Positions 51,718 to 59,575 of a DNA stretch of 64,000 bases are shown here, in pieces (the stretch's first letter is position 1; every line of letters starts with the position of its first letter). The notes under the pieces are model-generated. The model made no database searches. It was not told the DNA's origin and saw only the letters and a list, made by a program, of their open reading frames with translations. Position numbers and translations under genes: made by a program. Source of the DNA: Sphingosinicella sp. LHD-64 (GTDB lineage: Bacteria > Pseudomonadota > Alphaproteobacteria > Sphingomonadales > Sphingomonadaceae); the NCBI RefSeq assembly GCF_031157375.1, contig NZ_JAVIFV010000006.1:1-64000 (forward strand). Direction: 5' to 3'.

Positions 51718-51767
51718 GGGCGGAGGATGCGATGTCGTTGGATCACGCCGCCCGGCCGGAGCTGTCC
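51716..51767 (+). promoter_or_regulatory. Expression platform hairpin and ribosome binding site of the Mn2+ riboswitch
   Basis: CCGGGCGG (51716-51723) is fully complementary to CCGCCCGG (51748-51755). It shares two bases with the right arm of the alternative stem, so the two hairpins compete. GGAG at 51758-51761 lies just behind it, 7 bases before the TTG start at 51769. There is no T-tract, so control of translation fits better than termination. Confidence 0.55.
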
Positions 51768-51768
51768 C

Positions 51769-52335
51769 TTGGAAGCCTTTCTCGCCTCCACCGCCATCGT
51801 CGCGCTCGCCGAAATGGGCGACAAGACGCAGCTGCTTGCGATCGTGCTCGCCGCGCGCTTCCGCAAGCCCGTGCCGATCATCCTCGGCATCCTCGTGGCG
51901 ACGCTCGCCAACCATGCGGTCGCCGCGCTCGTCGGGGCACAGGCGGCCGCCATCCTCGAAGGCGCCTGGTTCGGGACCCTGGTCGCCATCTCGTTTGTCG
52001 CGATGGGACTGTGGACCCTGATCCCGGACAAGCTGGACGAAGACGGCGCGCCCAGGCCCGCGCGCTTCGGCGCCTTCCTCACCACCCTCGTCTGCTTCTT
52101 CCTCGTCGAGATCGGCGACAAGACGCAGGTCGCGACGATCGCGCTCGGCGCCCGCTATCAGGATGTCGTCGCGGTGACCGCCGGCACGACCCTCGGCATG
52201 ATGCTCGCCAATATTCCGGCCGTGTTCCTGGGTGAGGCGCTTCTGCGCCGCATTCCGCTGAAGGTCGTCCATATCGTGGCGGCGACGCTGTTCGTCGCGA
52301 TCGGTGTTGCAATGCTGGTGCAGGTTCGGAGCTAA
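51769..52335 (+). CDS. UPF0016/TMEM165 family membrane protein, probable Mn2+ exporter
   Basis: A 188-residue protein with six membrane helices and the two family motifs ALAEMGDKTQLLAIVLAARF (about 11-30) and LVEIGDKTQVATIALGARYQ (about 110-130), each with E-x-G-D-K-T. The family exchanges Mn2+/Ca2+ for protons. The TTG at 51769, behind GGAG, gives the standard start (LEAFLAST); an ATG at 51727 would lie inside the riboswitch region. The upstream yybP-ykoY element strongly supports manganese export. The stop overlaps the stop of the LysR gene by 4 bp. Confidence 0.9.
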   Translation: MEAFLASTAIVALAEMGDKTQLLAIVLAARFRKPVPIILGILVATLANHAVAALVGAQAAAILEGAWFGTLVAISFVAMGLWTLIPDKLDEDGAPRPARFGAFLTTLVCFFLVEIGDKTQVATIALGARYQDVVAVTAGTTLGMMLANIPAVFLGEALLRRIPLKVVHIVAATLFVAIGVAMLVQVRS

Positions 52336-53276
52336 GCCTGCTCCTTGGCGACGAGGATCTTGTCCGCTGCGGATTCGGCCGCCAGTTCGGCCAGATCGCG
52401 CTTCACCTCGGCGAGGAGCCATTCCCGGAAGCGCTTGATCTTCGGAACCATCCGCCGATGCTCGGCCGAGACGAGCCAATAACCCCAGCCTCGTGTCGAA
52501 AGCTGGTCGAACGGACGGACCAGCCGGCCCTGGGCGAGATCGTTGCGCCAGAAGAAGGGGGTGAGGATCGCGATCCCTTGCCCCACCATCGCCGCGACCC
52601 CTTCGTTCGCCTGGTAGCCGAGGCGGATGCCGCGGCGCGACAGCTCGTTCGGGACCTCCACGCCGGCATCGCGCAGCCAGACGCTCCACCAGGGATCGTC
52701 CGGGCCGATCCGCGGCAGGTCGAGCAGGTCCTTGGGCTCCAGCCTGCCGCCGTGCGCGGCCAGGAATTCCGGACTGCACATCGGGGTGAAGTTGATCCGG
52801 AACAGGAGGTCGGCGGAAAGGCCCGGCCACTCGCCCATGCCGGTGCGCACGCCGATGTCGACCTCCTCCGAGGCGAAGTCGGCGAGCGAATCGTCGGTGA
52901 GCAGGCGCACGGCCATTTCCGGGTTGGCCATCTGGAACGCCCCCAGCCGCCACGCGAACCAGGTATTGGCGAAGGTGTAGGACGTGGTGAGCGTCAGCGT
53001 CCCCTCGTCCTCGGCGCGGAGCGACGCGAAGGCGGCGTCGAGCGTGTCGAAGGCGCGGCCCACGGCACCGGCGACCCGGCGGCCCGGCTCGGTCAGCGTC
53101 ACCCGCCTTTTCTCGCGCCGGAACAGGGCGAGGCCGAGCCGCTCCTCGAGCAGGCGTATCTGATAGCTGACCGCGGCCTGGGTCATGCCGAGCTCGTCGG
53201 CGGCCTTGGTGAAATTCTCGTGCCGGGCGGCGGCTTCGAAGACGCGGACGGCGGTCAGGGGCGGAATGCGGCGCAT
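52332..53276 (-). CDS. LysR-family regulator, GcvA-like
   Basis: A 314-residue regulator. The winged helix has PPLTAVRVFEAAARHENFTK, AADELGMTQAAVSYQIRLLE and ERLGLALFRREKRRVTLTEP. The effector domain from about 93 (LTLTTSYTFANTWFAWRLGA) and FASEEVDIGVRTGMGEWPG is typical of the GcvA group, often linked to amino acid or beta-lactamase genes. It is divergent from two very small genes starting 126 bp away, the natural candidates for its target operon. Confidence 0.9.
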   Translation of the reverse strand: MRRIPPLTAVRVFEAAARHENFTKAADELGMTQAAVSYQIRLLEERLGLALFRREKRRVTLTEPGRRVAGAVGRAFDTLDAAFASLRAEDEGTLTLTTSYTFANTWFAWRLGAFQMANPEMAVRLLTDDSLADFASEEVDIGVRTGMGEWPGLSADLLFRINFTPMCSPEFLAAHGGRLEPKDLLDLPRIGPDDPWWSVWLRDAGVEVPNELSRRGIRLGYQANEGVAAMVGQGIAILTPFFWRNDLAQGRLVRPFDQLSTRGWGYWLVSAEHRRMVPKIKRFREWLLAEVKRDLAELAAESAADKILVAKEQA

Positions 53277-53402
53277 GGATCAATCATAAGCGCATTTTAT
53301 CACCTGCGTCGAGCCTTTCGTTGGCGAAACGCCGCCGCCTTTGTCATTTGGGAGCAGGTAACGAGACGCATTTTCCGAGACGATGTTCGAAGGAGAAAGA
53401 CG

Positions 53403-53600
53403 ATGCTGGACGGAATGGAAGGACGGATGTGGGCCGACCATCATGATCAGTTCGGCAAGTGGGTCGACGGCGCGATCGGCGCCATCGGCGCGGCATTGCG
53501 CCTGGGTTTCTCGCGCGGCTCGACCGTCCCCGGGCAGCTGCTGTCGATCGCCGGCGCGGTCGGCGTGACGCTGCTCACTCTCGGCGCGACGGCGGCCTGA
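53403..53600 (+). CDS. 65-residue membrane-associated small protein
   Basis: A strong AAGGAGAAAG before the ATG at 53403 supports translation. The sequence starts MLDGMEGRMWADHHDQFGKW, passes an amphipathic Gly/Ala segment (VDGAIGAIGAALRLGFSRG) and ends in one hydrophobic helix (LLSIAGAVGVTLLTLGATAA). The family is unknown. It is divergent from the GcvA-like regulator and is followed 35 bp later by another small gene. Confidence 0.6.
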   Translation: MLDGMEGRMWADHHDQFGKWVDGAIGAIGAALRLGFSRGSTVPGQLLSIAGAVGVTLLTLGATAA

Positions 53601-53635
53601 GCCGCCGTCCGCCACAGGCAAGAAAGGAGCTGGAC

Positions 53636-53773
53636 ATGACGAGCAGGACTTATCCCAAGAGCGGCTTCACCGCGGCGCTGCGCCGGGTGCTTGCCGACCT
53701 TTATCTCGGCCTCAGCAGGCTCAACCGGATGCAGTACGCCGCGCCCTGGCGCCCCGAACGGGCGCGCGACTGA
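53636..53773 (+). CDS. 45-residue basic small protein
   Basis: AAAGGAGCTGGAC precedes the ATG at 53636. The peptide MTSRTYPKSGFTAALRRVLA then DLYLGLSRLNRMQYAAPWRP and ERARD is basic, with one amphipathic helix. It recalls the short DUF1127-like proteins of alphaproteobacteria, many of which follow LysR regulators and act in RNA or stress responses, but lacks their clear signature. It is probably cotranscribed with the preceding small gene and ends at a terminator (53859). Confidence 0.55.
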   Translation: MTSRTYPKSGFTAALRRVLADLYLGLSRLNRMQYAAPWRPERARD

Positions 53774-53858
53774 CAGCGCTGCCCGCCGGTCTCCCCGGGC
53801 CGGCGGGCCGCCAGCGCAACACCTTGTCCCTCTCGCCCTCCCTGGGGCGAAGCCTCGA

Positions 53859-53887
53859 CCCCGCCCTCGCCGGCGGGGTTCCTTTTG
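53859..53887 (+). terminator. Rho-independent terminator after the small-protein operon
   Basis: CCCCGCC (53859-53865), a six-base loop (CTCGCC) and GGCGGGG (53872-53878), then TTCCTTTTG. It stands 86 bp after the stop of the 45-residue protein and 49 bp before the start of the formamidase-like gene, so it separates the two transcripts. Confidence 0.7.
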
Positions 53888-53935
53888 TCGGGGCCGGACT
53901 GGCGGACGGACGCGAACTCCGTCATCAAGGGCGCG

Positions 53936-54838
53936 ATGCCGTCGACGAAAGCCCTTGCCCTGCCCCTGCTGGCGGCGCTAGCCGCCGCAGCCGTGGGCGC
54001 GGACGGCGAGATCAGGGCGAGCGGCGAGGACGGCCTGATGGCCTGGCCGGACCTGCTCGAGCGGCCGCGGCCGGCACCCCGCACCACGATCCCCTATGGC
54101 GACGACCCGCTGCAGGTCGTCGACCTGTGGCTGCCGGACGGACCGGGACCGCACCCGACCGTGCTGATGGTCCATGGCGGCTGCTGGCAGACCGAGATCG
54201 CCGATCGCACCATCATGAACTGGATCGCCGATGATCTGAGGCGCCGCGGCATGGCGGTCTGGAACGTCGACTATCGCGGGGTCGACCGCGGCGGCGGCTA
54301 TCCCGGCACCTTCCAGGACGTCGCGGCGGCGGCGGATGCGCTCAGGACCCATGCTGCGCGCCATCGGCTCGACATCTCGCGGCTGGTCGCGACCGGCCAT
54401 TCGGCCGGCGGGCATCTCGCGCTCTGGCTGGCGGCGCGACCGCGCCTGCCGGCGGACTCGCCACTGCGCACCAACAACCCACTCCCGATCCACGCCGTGG
54501 TCAGCCTCGGCGGCCTGCCCGATCTCGAGGAAGCGGCGCGGCCGCCCGGGAGCGGCTGCGGCACCGAGGTGATCGCGCAGATCAGTGGCGGCCGCTTCGC
54601 GGAAACCTCGGTGCCGCGCCTCGCGCCGCTCGGCATCCGCCAGGTGCTCGTCAACGGGCTGCAGGACCGGATCATCCCGACCGCCTATGCCGAAGGCTAT
54701 GCCGCCCCGATGCGGGCGGCCGGCGACGATGTGACGGTTCGCATGGTCGACCGCACCGGCCATGTCGAGCTGGTCGCCCCCGAGACCTCGGCCTGGGCGA
54801 TGGCGGTCGCGGAAATCGAAAGGGCGCTGCACCCATGA
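53936..54838 (+). CDS. Arylformamidase-like alpha/beta hydrolase
   Basis: A 300-residue hydrolase with the formamidase signature VLMVHGGCW (the H-G-G-x-W oxyanion motif), nucleophile elbow GHSAGGH (about 145-152), and C-terminal NGLQDRIIP then GHVELVAP for Asp and His. It overlaps kynU by 4 bp, so the likely reaction is N-formylkynurenine to kynurenine plus formate. An odd point is the N-terminal hydrophobic stretch (MPSTKALALPLLAALAAAAV), which looks like a signal peptide and would put it outside the cytoplasm. The ATG at 53936 is chosen; an ATG at 53885 would add 17 residues upstream. Confidence 0.75.
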   Translation: MPSTKALALPLLAALAAAAVGADGEIRASGEDGLMAWPDLLERPRPAPRTTIPYGDDPLQVVDLWLPDGPGPHPTVLMVHGGCWQTEIADRTIMNWIADDLRRRGMAVWNVDYRGVDRGGGYPGTFQDVAAAADALRTHAARHRLDISRLVATGHSAGGHLALWLAARPRLPADSPLRTNNPLPIHAVVSLGGLPDLEEAARPPGSGCGTEVIAQISGGRFAETSVPRLAPLGIRQVLVNGLQDRIIPTAYAEGYAAPMRAAGDDVTVRMVDRTGHVELVAPETSAWAMAVAEIERALHP

Positions 54839-56058
54839 GCTTCACCCTCGCCGAAGCGAAGGCCACCGACGCCGCCGATCCGTTGCGCAGCTATCGCGAG
54901 CGTTTCCACCTGCCCGAGGGCGTCATCTATCTCGACGGCAACTCGCTCGGCGCCCTGCCCAGGGCGACGGTGGCGCGCCAGCAGGAGATCGTGGCGCGCG
55001 AATGGGGAGAGTCGCTGATCCGCGGCTGGAACGTGCATGGCTGGATCGGCCTGCCGCAGCGGGTCGGTGCCAGGATCGCGCCGCTGATTGGCGCCAGGCC
55101 GCATGAGGTGATCGTCGCCGATTCGACCTCGGTGAACCTGTTCAAGCTGCTCGTCGCCGCGGTGCGCCTGTCCGACCGGCCGGTATTGCTGTCCGAGAGC
55201 GGCAATTTCCATACCGACTTGCACATCGCGAGCGGCGTCGCGGACCTGACCGGCCTCAGGCTCGACATCGCCCCGCGCGCGAAGGTCGAAGGCCGGATCG
55301 GGTCGGACACCAATCTCGTCCTCTTGACCCACGTCCATTACAAGACGGCGGAGCGGTTCGACATGGCGGCGGTGACGGCACGGACGCACAAGGCCGGCGC
55401 GCGGATCGTCTGGGATCTCAGCCACAGCGTCGGCGCGGTGCCGCTCGATCTCAACGGCGCAGGGGTCGAGCTCGCGGTCGGCTGCGGCTACAAATATCTG
55501 AATGGGGGGCCGGGCGCGCCGGCCTTCCTCTACATCGCGGAGGCGCTGCAGGAGCAGCTGCTTTCGCCGCTGCGCGGCTGGATGGGCCATGCCGAGCCCT
55601 TCGCCTTCACCGACGACTACCGGCCGGCCCCGGGCATCGACCGCTTCCTCGCGGGAACGCCGCCGATTCTCGGCATTGCGGCATTGGAGAGCGGCCTCGA
55701 CGCCTTTGACGGACTGACGATAGAACGGCTCTGGTCCAAGTCGCGCGCCTTGTTCGACGTCTTCTATGCGCTGATGGAGCAGCGCTGCCCGGAACTCACC
55801 TGCATCACGCCGCGCGGCGAGGAGCAACGTGGAAGCCACATCTCCTTCGCCCATCCGCACGCTTTCGAAATCTGCCAGGCGCTGATCGCGGACGGCGTGA
55901 TCGGCGACTTCCGCGCGCCCGACGTGGTCCGTTTCGGCCTGACTCCGCTCTATCTCGGCTTCGAGGACATCTGGCACGCCGTCGACAGGCTGGCGCGCAT
56001 CCTGAAGGAGGACGGCTGGCGCGACCCCAAGTTCGCGGTGCGCAGCAAGGTCACCTGA
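54835..56058 (+). CDS. kynU: Kynureninase
   Basis: A 407-residue PLP enzyme cleaving kynurenine to anthranilate and alanine in tryptophan degradation. Motifs: IYLDGNSLGALPR, ADSTSVNLFKLL, the WDLSHSVGAVPLDLNG cofactor Asp region, and the PLP Lys in GCGYKYLNGGPGAPAFLY. The upstream formamidase-like gene overlaps it. No tryptophan dioxygenase gene is in the window, so the upstream step is elsewhere or the pair serves 3-hydroxykynurenine. Confidence 0.94.
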   Translation: MSFTLAEAKATDAADPLRSYRERFHLPEGVIYLDGNSLGALPRATVARQQEIVAREWGESLIRGWNVHGWIGLPQRVGARIAPLIGARPHEVIVADSTSVNLFKLLVAAVRLSDRPVLLSESGNFHTDLHIASGVADLTGLRLDIAPRAKVEGRIGSDTNLVLLTHVHYKTAERFDMAAVTARTHKAGARIVWDLSHSVGAVPLDLNGAGVELAVGCGYKYLNGGPGAPAFLYIAEALQEQLLSPLRGWMGHAEPFAFTDDYRPAPGIDRFLAGTPPILGIAALESGLDAFDGLTIERLWSKSRALFDVFYALMEQRCPELTCITPRGEEQRGSHISFAHPHAFEICQALIADGVIGDFRAPDVVRFGLTPLYLGFEDIWHAVDRLARILKEDGWRDPKFAVRSKVT

Positions 56059-56464
56059 GATCGGCACGCCGTCGCAGCGCCGCCGCGAAAGCCAGCACCA
56101 CAAAGATCGCGGCCGTATCGGTGACCCAATCCGAGAACTGGGCGTCGCGATGCAGCGCCGGAACCATCTGGAAGAACTCGATCGCCGCGCCGAACGCGGA
56201 GAGCGCGATACCGATCCGCAGCGGCGAAATCGTCGGATAGGCGAGCGTCGCGAGCGCGGCGAGGGTCATGAAGGCCAGCGCGTGCTGGAACTTGTCGGAC
56301 GGCTCGAACGGCAGATTCGGCGGCTGCGGCAGCAGGGCCATGACCAGAGCGAGCAGCGCGGCGGACCAGAAGGCGGCGCGGGCGAACAAGGTTACGCGGG
56401 ACATCGCGGCGGCTGTGGCGGGACGGGACGGCAAAGGCAAGCGGATCGTTTGCGCTCGGTTCAT
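56051..56464 (-). CDS. VanZ-like membrane protein
   Basis: A 137-residue protein with four membrane helices: FARAAFWSAALLALVMALLP, the DKFQHALAFMTLAALATLAY segment, then ISPLRIGIALSAFGAAIEFF and TDTAAIFVVLAFAAALRRR. The (D)K-x-x-H-(x)-x-x-F motif and the E-x-x-Q in the third helix are typical of VanZ-like proteins, a family of unclear function. The start is uncertain: ATG 56464 has GGAGG too close, and ATG 56404 has none. The 3' end overlaps kynU by 8 bp. Confidence 0.8.
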   Translation of the reverse strand: MNRAQTIRLPLPSRPATAAAMSRVTLFARAAFWSAALLALVMALLPQPPNLPFEPSDKFQHALAFMTLAALATLAYPTISPLRIGIALSAFGAAIEFFQMVPALHRDAQFSDWVTDTAAIFVVLAFAAALRRRADLR

Positions 56465-56540
56465 GCCTCCTCTATAGAGCCGCCTTCCCAAGCCCCGGCG
56501 TGTCGGGGCCGCCCTTTTCGAAGCCGGAGGCTTTGCTCCC

Positions 56541-57320
56541 ATGACCCGCCGCCGACTCGTCTATGAAGGCAAGGCCAAGATCCTCTACGAGGGCCCGGAG
56601 CCCGGCACGCTCATCCAGTATTTCAAGGACGATGCGACCGCATTCAACGCGCAGAAGAAGGGTCAGATCGCCGGCAAGGGCGTGCTCAACAACCGCATCT
56701 CCGAGCATATCTACACCCTGCTCGGCACGATCGGCATTCCGACCCATTTCGTCCGCCGCCTCAACATGCGCGAGCAGTTGATCCGCCAGGTCGAGATCGT
56801 GCCGATCGAGGTGGTGGTGCGCAACGTCGCCGCCGGCTCGATCTCCAAGCGGCTCGGCATCGAGGAGGGCACCCAGCTCCCGCGCACGATCATCGAATAT
56901 TATTACAAGGACGATGCGCTGGGCGATCCGATGATCGCCGACGAGCATATCGCCTGCTTCGGCTGGGCGAGCCAGGAAGAGATGAACGACATCGCCGACA
57001 TGGCGATCCGGGTGAACGACTTCCTGTGCGGTCTCTTCGCCGGGATCGGTATCCGCCTGGTCGATTTCAAGCTGGAGTTCGGGCGGCTCTGGGAGAATGA
57101 TTACGCCCGCATCATCCTCGCCGACGAGATCAGTCCGGACGGCTGCCGGCTGTGGGACATGGCCTCGGGCGAGAAGCTCGACAAGGACCGTTTCCGTCGC
57201 GATCTCGGCGGCGAGGCCGAGGCCTATCAGGAGGTGGCGCGCCGGCTCGGGCTGCTGCCCGAAGGCGAGCCCAATGCGGTGCTCGACATGGCGGAGCACC
57301 GGCAGAAGCGGGGGAAGTAG
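56541..57320 (+). CDS. purC: SAICAR synthetase
   Basis: A 259-residue PurC that joins CAIR and aspartate in purine synthesis. Motifs: [64 protein letters not shown] (with V in place of I), DFKLEFGR, and [14 protein letters not shown]. The length is typical. GGAGG (56526-56530) lies 10 bp before the ATG. It is followed by a REP-like element and a bidirectional terminator. Confidence 0.96.
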   Translation: MTRRRLVYEGKAKILYEGPEPGTLIQYFKDDATAFNAQKKGQIAGKGVLNNRISEHIYTLLGTIGIPTHFVRRLNMREQLIRQVEIVPIEVVVRNVAAGSISKRLGIEEGTQLPRTIIEYYYKDDALGDPMIADEHIACFGWASQEEMNDIADMAIRVNDFLCGLFAGIGIRLVDFKLEFGRLWENDYARIILADEISPDGCRLWDMASGEKLDKDRFRRDLGGEAEAYQEVARRLGLLPEGEPNAVLDMAEHRQKRGK

Positions 57321-57323
57321 TTA

Positions 57324-57407
57324 TCGTCGTCCCGGCGAAGGCCGGGACCTCAGCGAGACCCACTGAGACTTCTTGTCCTGAGATCCCGGCCTGCGCCGGG
57401 ACGACGA
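57324..57407. repeat. 84-bp REP-like element, copy 2 (opposite orientation)
   Basis: The outer arms TCGTCGTCCCGGC (57324-57336) and GCCGGGACGACGA (57395-57407) are perfect 13-bp inverted repeats. Each end also forms a small hairpin (CCCGGCGAAGGCCGGG). On the reverse strand the spacer reads GGACAAGAAGTCTCAGTGGG, near-identical to that of the copy at 25367-25450. It stands between purC and the terminator. Confidence 0.85.
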
Positions 57408-57412
57408 ATAGG

Positions 57413-57441
57413 AAAAAGGCCCCGCCTCTTCGGACGGGGCC
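57413..57441 (-). terminator. Bidirectional terminator between purC and the M23 peptidase
   Basis: GGCCCCG (57418-57424), a ten-base loop and CGGGGCC (57435-57441). On the minus strand the stem is followed by TTTTT (57417-57413), 40 bp after the peptidase stop. On the plus strand TTCCTGTT follows, so it probably also stops purC transcripts. Confidence 0.8.
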
Positions 57442-57480
57442 TTCCTGTTCAGGGCCCTCTCCTGGCCTGTCTCTTGAAGC

Positions 57481-58626
57481 TTAGCGCGAACCCCCGGCGG
57501 GGCCGCCGACCGCCACCGGGGCGTCGAGGCGGCGCTGCAGCGCGGCGAGCGACTCGGTGGACTGCATGAAGGGGATCGGATTGACGGCGCGGCCGTCGAT
57601 GCGGACCTCGTAATGGAGGTGGCTGCCGGTCGAACGGCCGGTCGAGCCCATCAGGCCGATGAGGTCGCCGCGACGGACGCGCTGGCCTGGGCGGGCGATC
57701 AGCCGCGACATATGGCCGTAGCGGGTCTGGATGCCCTGGCCGTGGTTGATCTCGACGAGGTTACCATAGCCGCCGCTGTTCCATTCGGAGCGCTGCACGA
57801 TGCCGTCGGCGGTGGCGTAGATCGGCGTGCCGATCGGGCCGGCGAGATCGATCCCGCCGTGCATCGCGGCGCGGCCGCGGAAGGGGTCGGAGCGGACGCC
57901 GAAGCCGCTGGTGAAGGCGATTTCGGTGCGGATCGGGCGGGCCGACGGGATGGCGGCGACGCCCTGCTCGAGCTGCTCGAGCTGGCGCCAGGAGGCGAAG
58001 AGCTCGCGGAAGCGCGGGTCGGCATTGTCGACCTCTTCCAGCGGGCCGCCGACGCCGCCCCGGGCGCGGTGGAAACGGGCCGGATTGAGGCCGAGCTGGC
58101 GAACCGCCTGCGCCGTCTCGCGGTAGCGGGCGACGGTGGCGGCCTTGGCCTGCGCGGCGAGCTCCTGCTGCATGCCCTCGACGCCGGCATAGGAACGGGT
58201 GAGCGGGTTGTGACCGGCCGCTTCGGCCTGGGGGAGCATCTGGGCGAGCTCAGCGGCGTCGGCGTCGCCCGACAGCATTTCGGCGAGGAAGGCCTGGCGA
58301 CGCTCCAGCATTGCGGCGTGTTGCTGGGTCTCGGTGCGCATCTGGGCGACATCCGCCTGCATGCGGGCGACCTGGCGCTGCATTTCGACGACGTCGCTGT
58401 TCATCGCCGCCATCGCCTGGAAGGTCGCGAAGGCGCACCAGGCCAGCAAAACAAAGGCGGCGAAAGCCGCCGCCATCTGCACCCGGGCGCCGATCGTGAA
58501 TCGACGCAGGCTTTTGCCGTCGTGGAGGAAAATGTCGCGCGCTTTGAAAAGTTCGCGGAACTTCGCGGTCCAGCCAACGTTGGTCGCGGCAATCGAATGC
58601 ATCATCAGCTTCCCCGGTCGACTCAC
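57481..58626 (-). CDS. M23-family peptidase (LytM/NlpD-like), membrane anchored
   Basis: A 381-residue protein with one membrane helix (about 50-70, VQMAAAFAAFVLLAWCAFAT), a coiled-coil (about 75-125, VVEMQRQVARMQADVAQMRT) and a C-terminal LytM domain: SGFGVRSDP, AMHGGIDLAGPIGTPIYATA, GNLVEINHG, and GRSTGSHLHYEVRIDG. The metal ligands H-x3-D and H-x-H are all present, so it should be an active peptidoglycan endopeptidase. Starts at 58626, 58605 or 58602 are possible. The layout recalls DipM/LdpF-type cell-division factors, though the exact role is open. Confidence 0.88.
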   Translation of the reverse strand: MSRPGKLMMHSIAATNVGWTAKFRELFKARDIFLHDGKSLRRFTIGARVQMAAAFAAFVLLAWCAFATFQAMAAMNSDVVEMQRQVARMQADVAQMRTETQQHAAMLERRQAFLAEMLSGDADAAELAQMLPQAEAAGHNPLTRSYAGVEGMQQELAAQAKAATVARYRETAQAVRQLGLNPARFHRARGGVGGPLEEVDNADPRFRELFASWRQLEQLEQGVAAIPSARPIRTEIAFTSGFGVRSDPFRGRAAMHGGIDLAGPIGTPIYATADGIVQRSEWNSGGYGNLVEINHGQGIQTRYGHMSRLIARPGQRVRRGDLIGLMGSTGRSTGSHLHYEVRIDGRAVNPIPFMQSTESLAALQRRLDAPVAVGGPAGGSR

Positions 58627-58734
58627 CGAAGTGAGCCGGCTCGGCCACGCTCAGGCGACCGCGTTGAACCATCGGGCCTTGTGCCCCTCACAGACGCAGG
58701 AAGGTGCCCACCCCGTGCGTGTGGCCGGACTTTG

Positions 58735-59550
58735 TTAACGAAACTCTGAGGCGGCAAGGCCCCCGTAATAATCCCGGGACAAACCGGCTTCGCCGCGCGC
58801 CGAGTCGTTGAACGGCGGCTTAACGGCGCCGTGAAAATGCCGCCGAACCAGCGCATGCCAGTGAGGAACCGGGTCCAATCCAAGGGATTCGCAGGCGAAT
58901 CCGAACCAGCGCGTGCCGGCGGCGACGTGGCGGATTTCATCGCGATAGATGCGCATCAGGATCGCCGCCGCGCGCGGGTCGCCGCCGCGCTCGAACGCGG
59001 CGACCGTCGTCGGCGTCACGTCGAGGCCGCGCGCTTCCAGCACCATCGGCACGACGGCGAGGCGTGCGGCCACGTCATGCGCGGTCGCCGTCGCCGCCGC
59101 CCAGAGGCCGTCGTGCGCGGGCAGCGCACCATAATGTGAGCCGAGCGCGCGCAGCCGCCGGTCGAGCAGCGCAAAGTGTATCGCCTCGTCGGCGCCGACG
59201 CCGATCCAGTCGTCGATGAAGGCCCGCGGCATCTCCGCCCCGAACCGCCCCGCCATGTCGAAGGCGAGGTCGATCGCGCCGAACTCGATATGGGCGAGCG
59301 CGTGGAGCAGCGCGATCCGGCTGCGCTCCGATCCCGCCTTCCCACGCTTGGGCATCCGGTTGGGCGGCAGCAGCTCGGGCGCCGCCGGGCGGGCCGGACG
59401 ATCGGGCATCGCCGCGTCGAACCGGTGCGCGAGACGGCCGCGGCGCCAGGCACGGGCGACGGCGCGCGCGGCTTTCACCTTGGCGTAGGGCTCGGCGGCC
59501 AGCAGCACCGTGCGGCAGGCCGTGGCGATCGATGCCTCTTCCTTCTCCAT
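58735..59550 (-). CDS. DUF455 ferritin-like protein
   Basis: A 271-residue helical protein. [39 protein letters not shown] and [17 protein letters not shown] place E-x2/3-H pairs as in ferritin-like di-iron folds, matching DUF455. Family members in eukaryotes and bacteria have no assigned reaction; oxidase activity on a tRNA or lipid is possible. The ATG at 59550 (MEKEEAS) is the likely start; in-frame starts upstream would overlap the divergent purT. Start codons of the two genes are 25 bp apart. Confidence 0.82.
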   Translation of the reverse strand: MEKEEASIATACRTVLLAAEPYAKVKAARAVARAWRRGRLAHRFDAAMPDRPARPAAPELLPPNRMPKRGKAGSERSRIALLHALAHIEFGAIDLAFDMAGRFGAEMPRAFIDDWIGVGADEAIHFALLDRRLRALGSHYGALPAHDGLWAAATATAHDVAARLAVVPMVLEARGLDVTPTTVAAFERGGDPRAAAILMRIYRDEIRHVAAGTRWFGFACESLGLDPVPHWHALVRRHFHGAVKPPFNDSARGEAGLSRDYYGGLAASEFR

Positions 59551-59575
59551 GGCCGGCGCTGTACCGGCTGCGGCC

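Noticed and set aside
56484-56520. Terminator-like hairpin before purC
   Set aside because: The stem (CCCCG/CGGGG) is short and the T-run is separated by several bases; not convincing in either direction.
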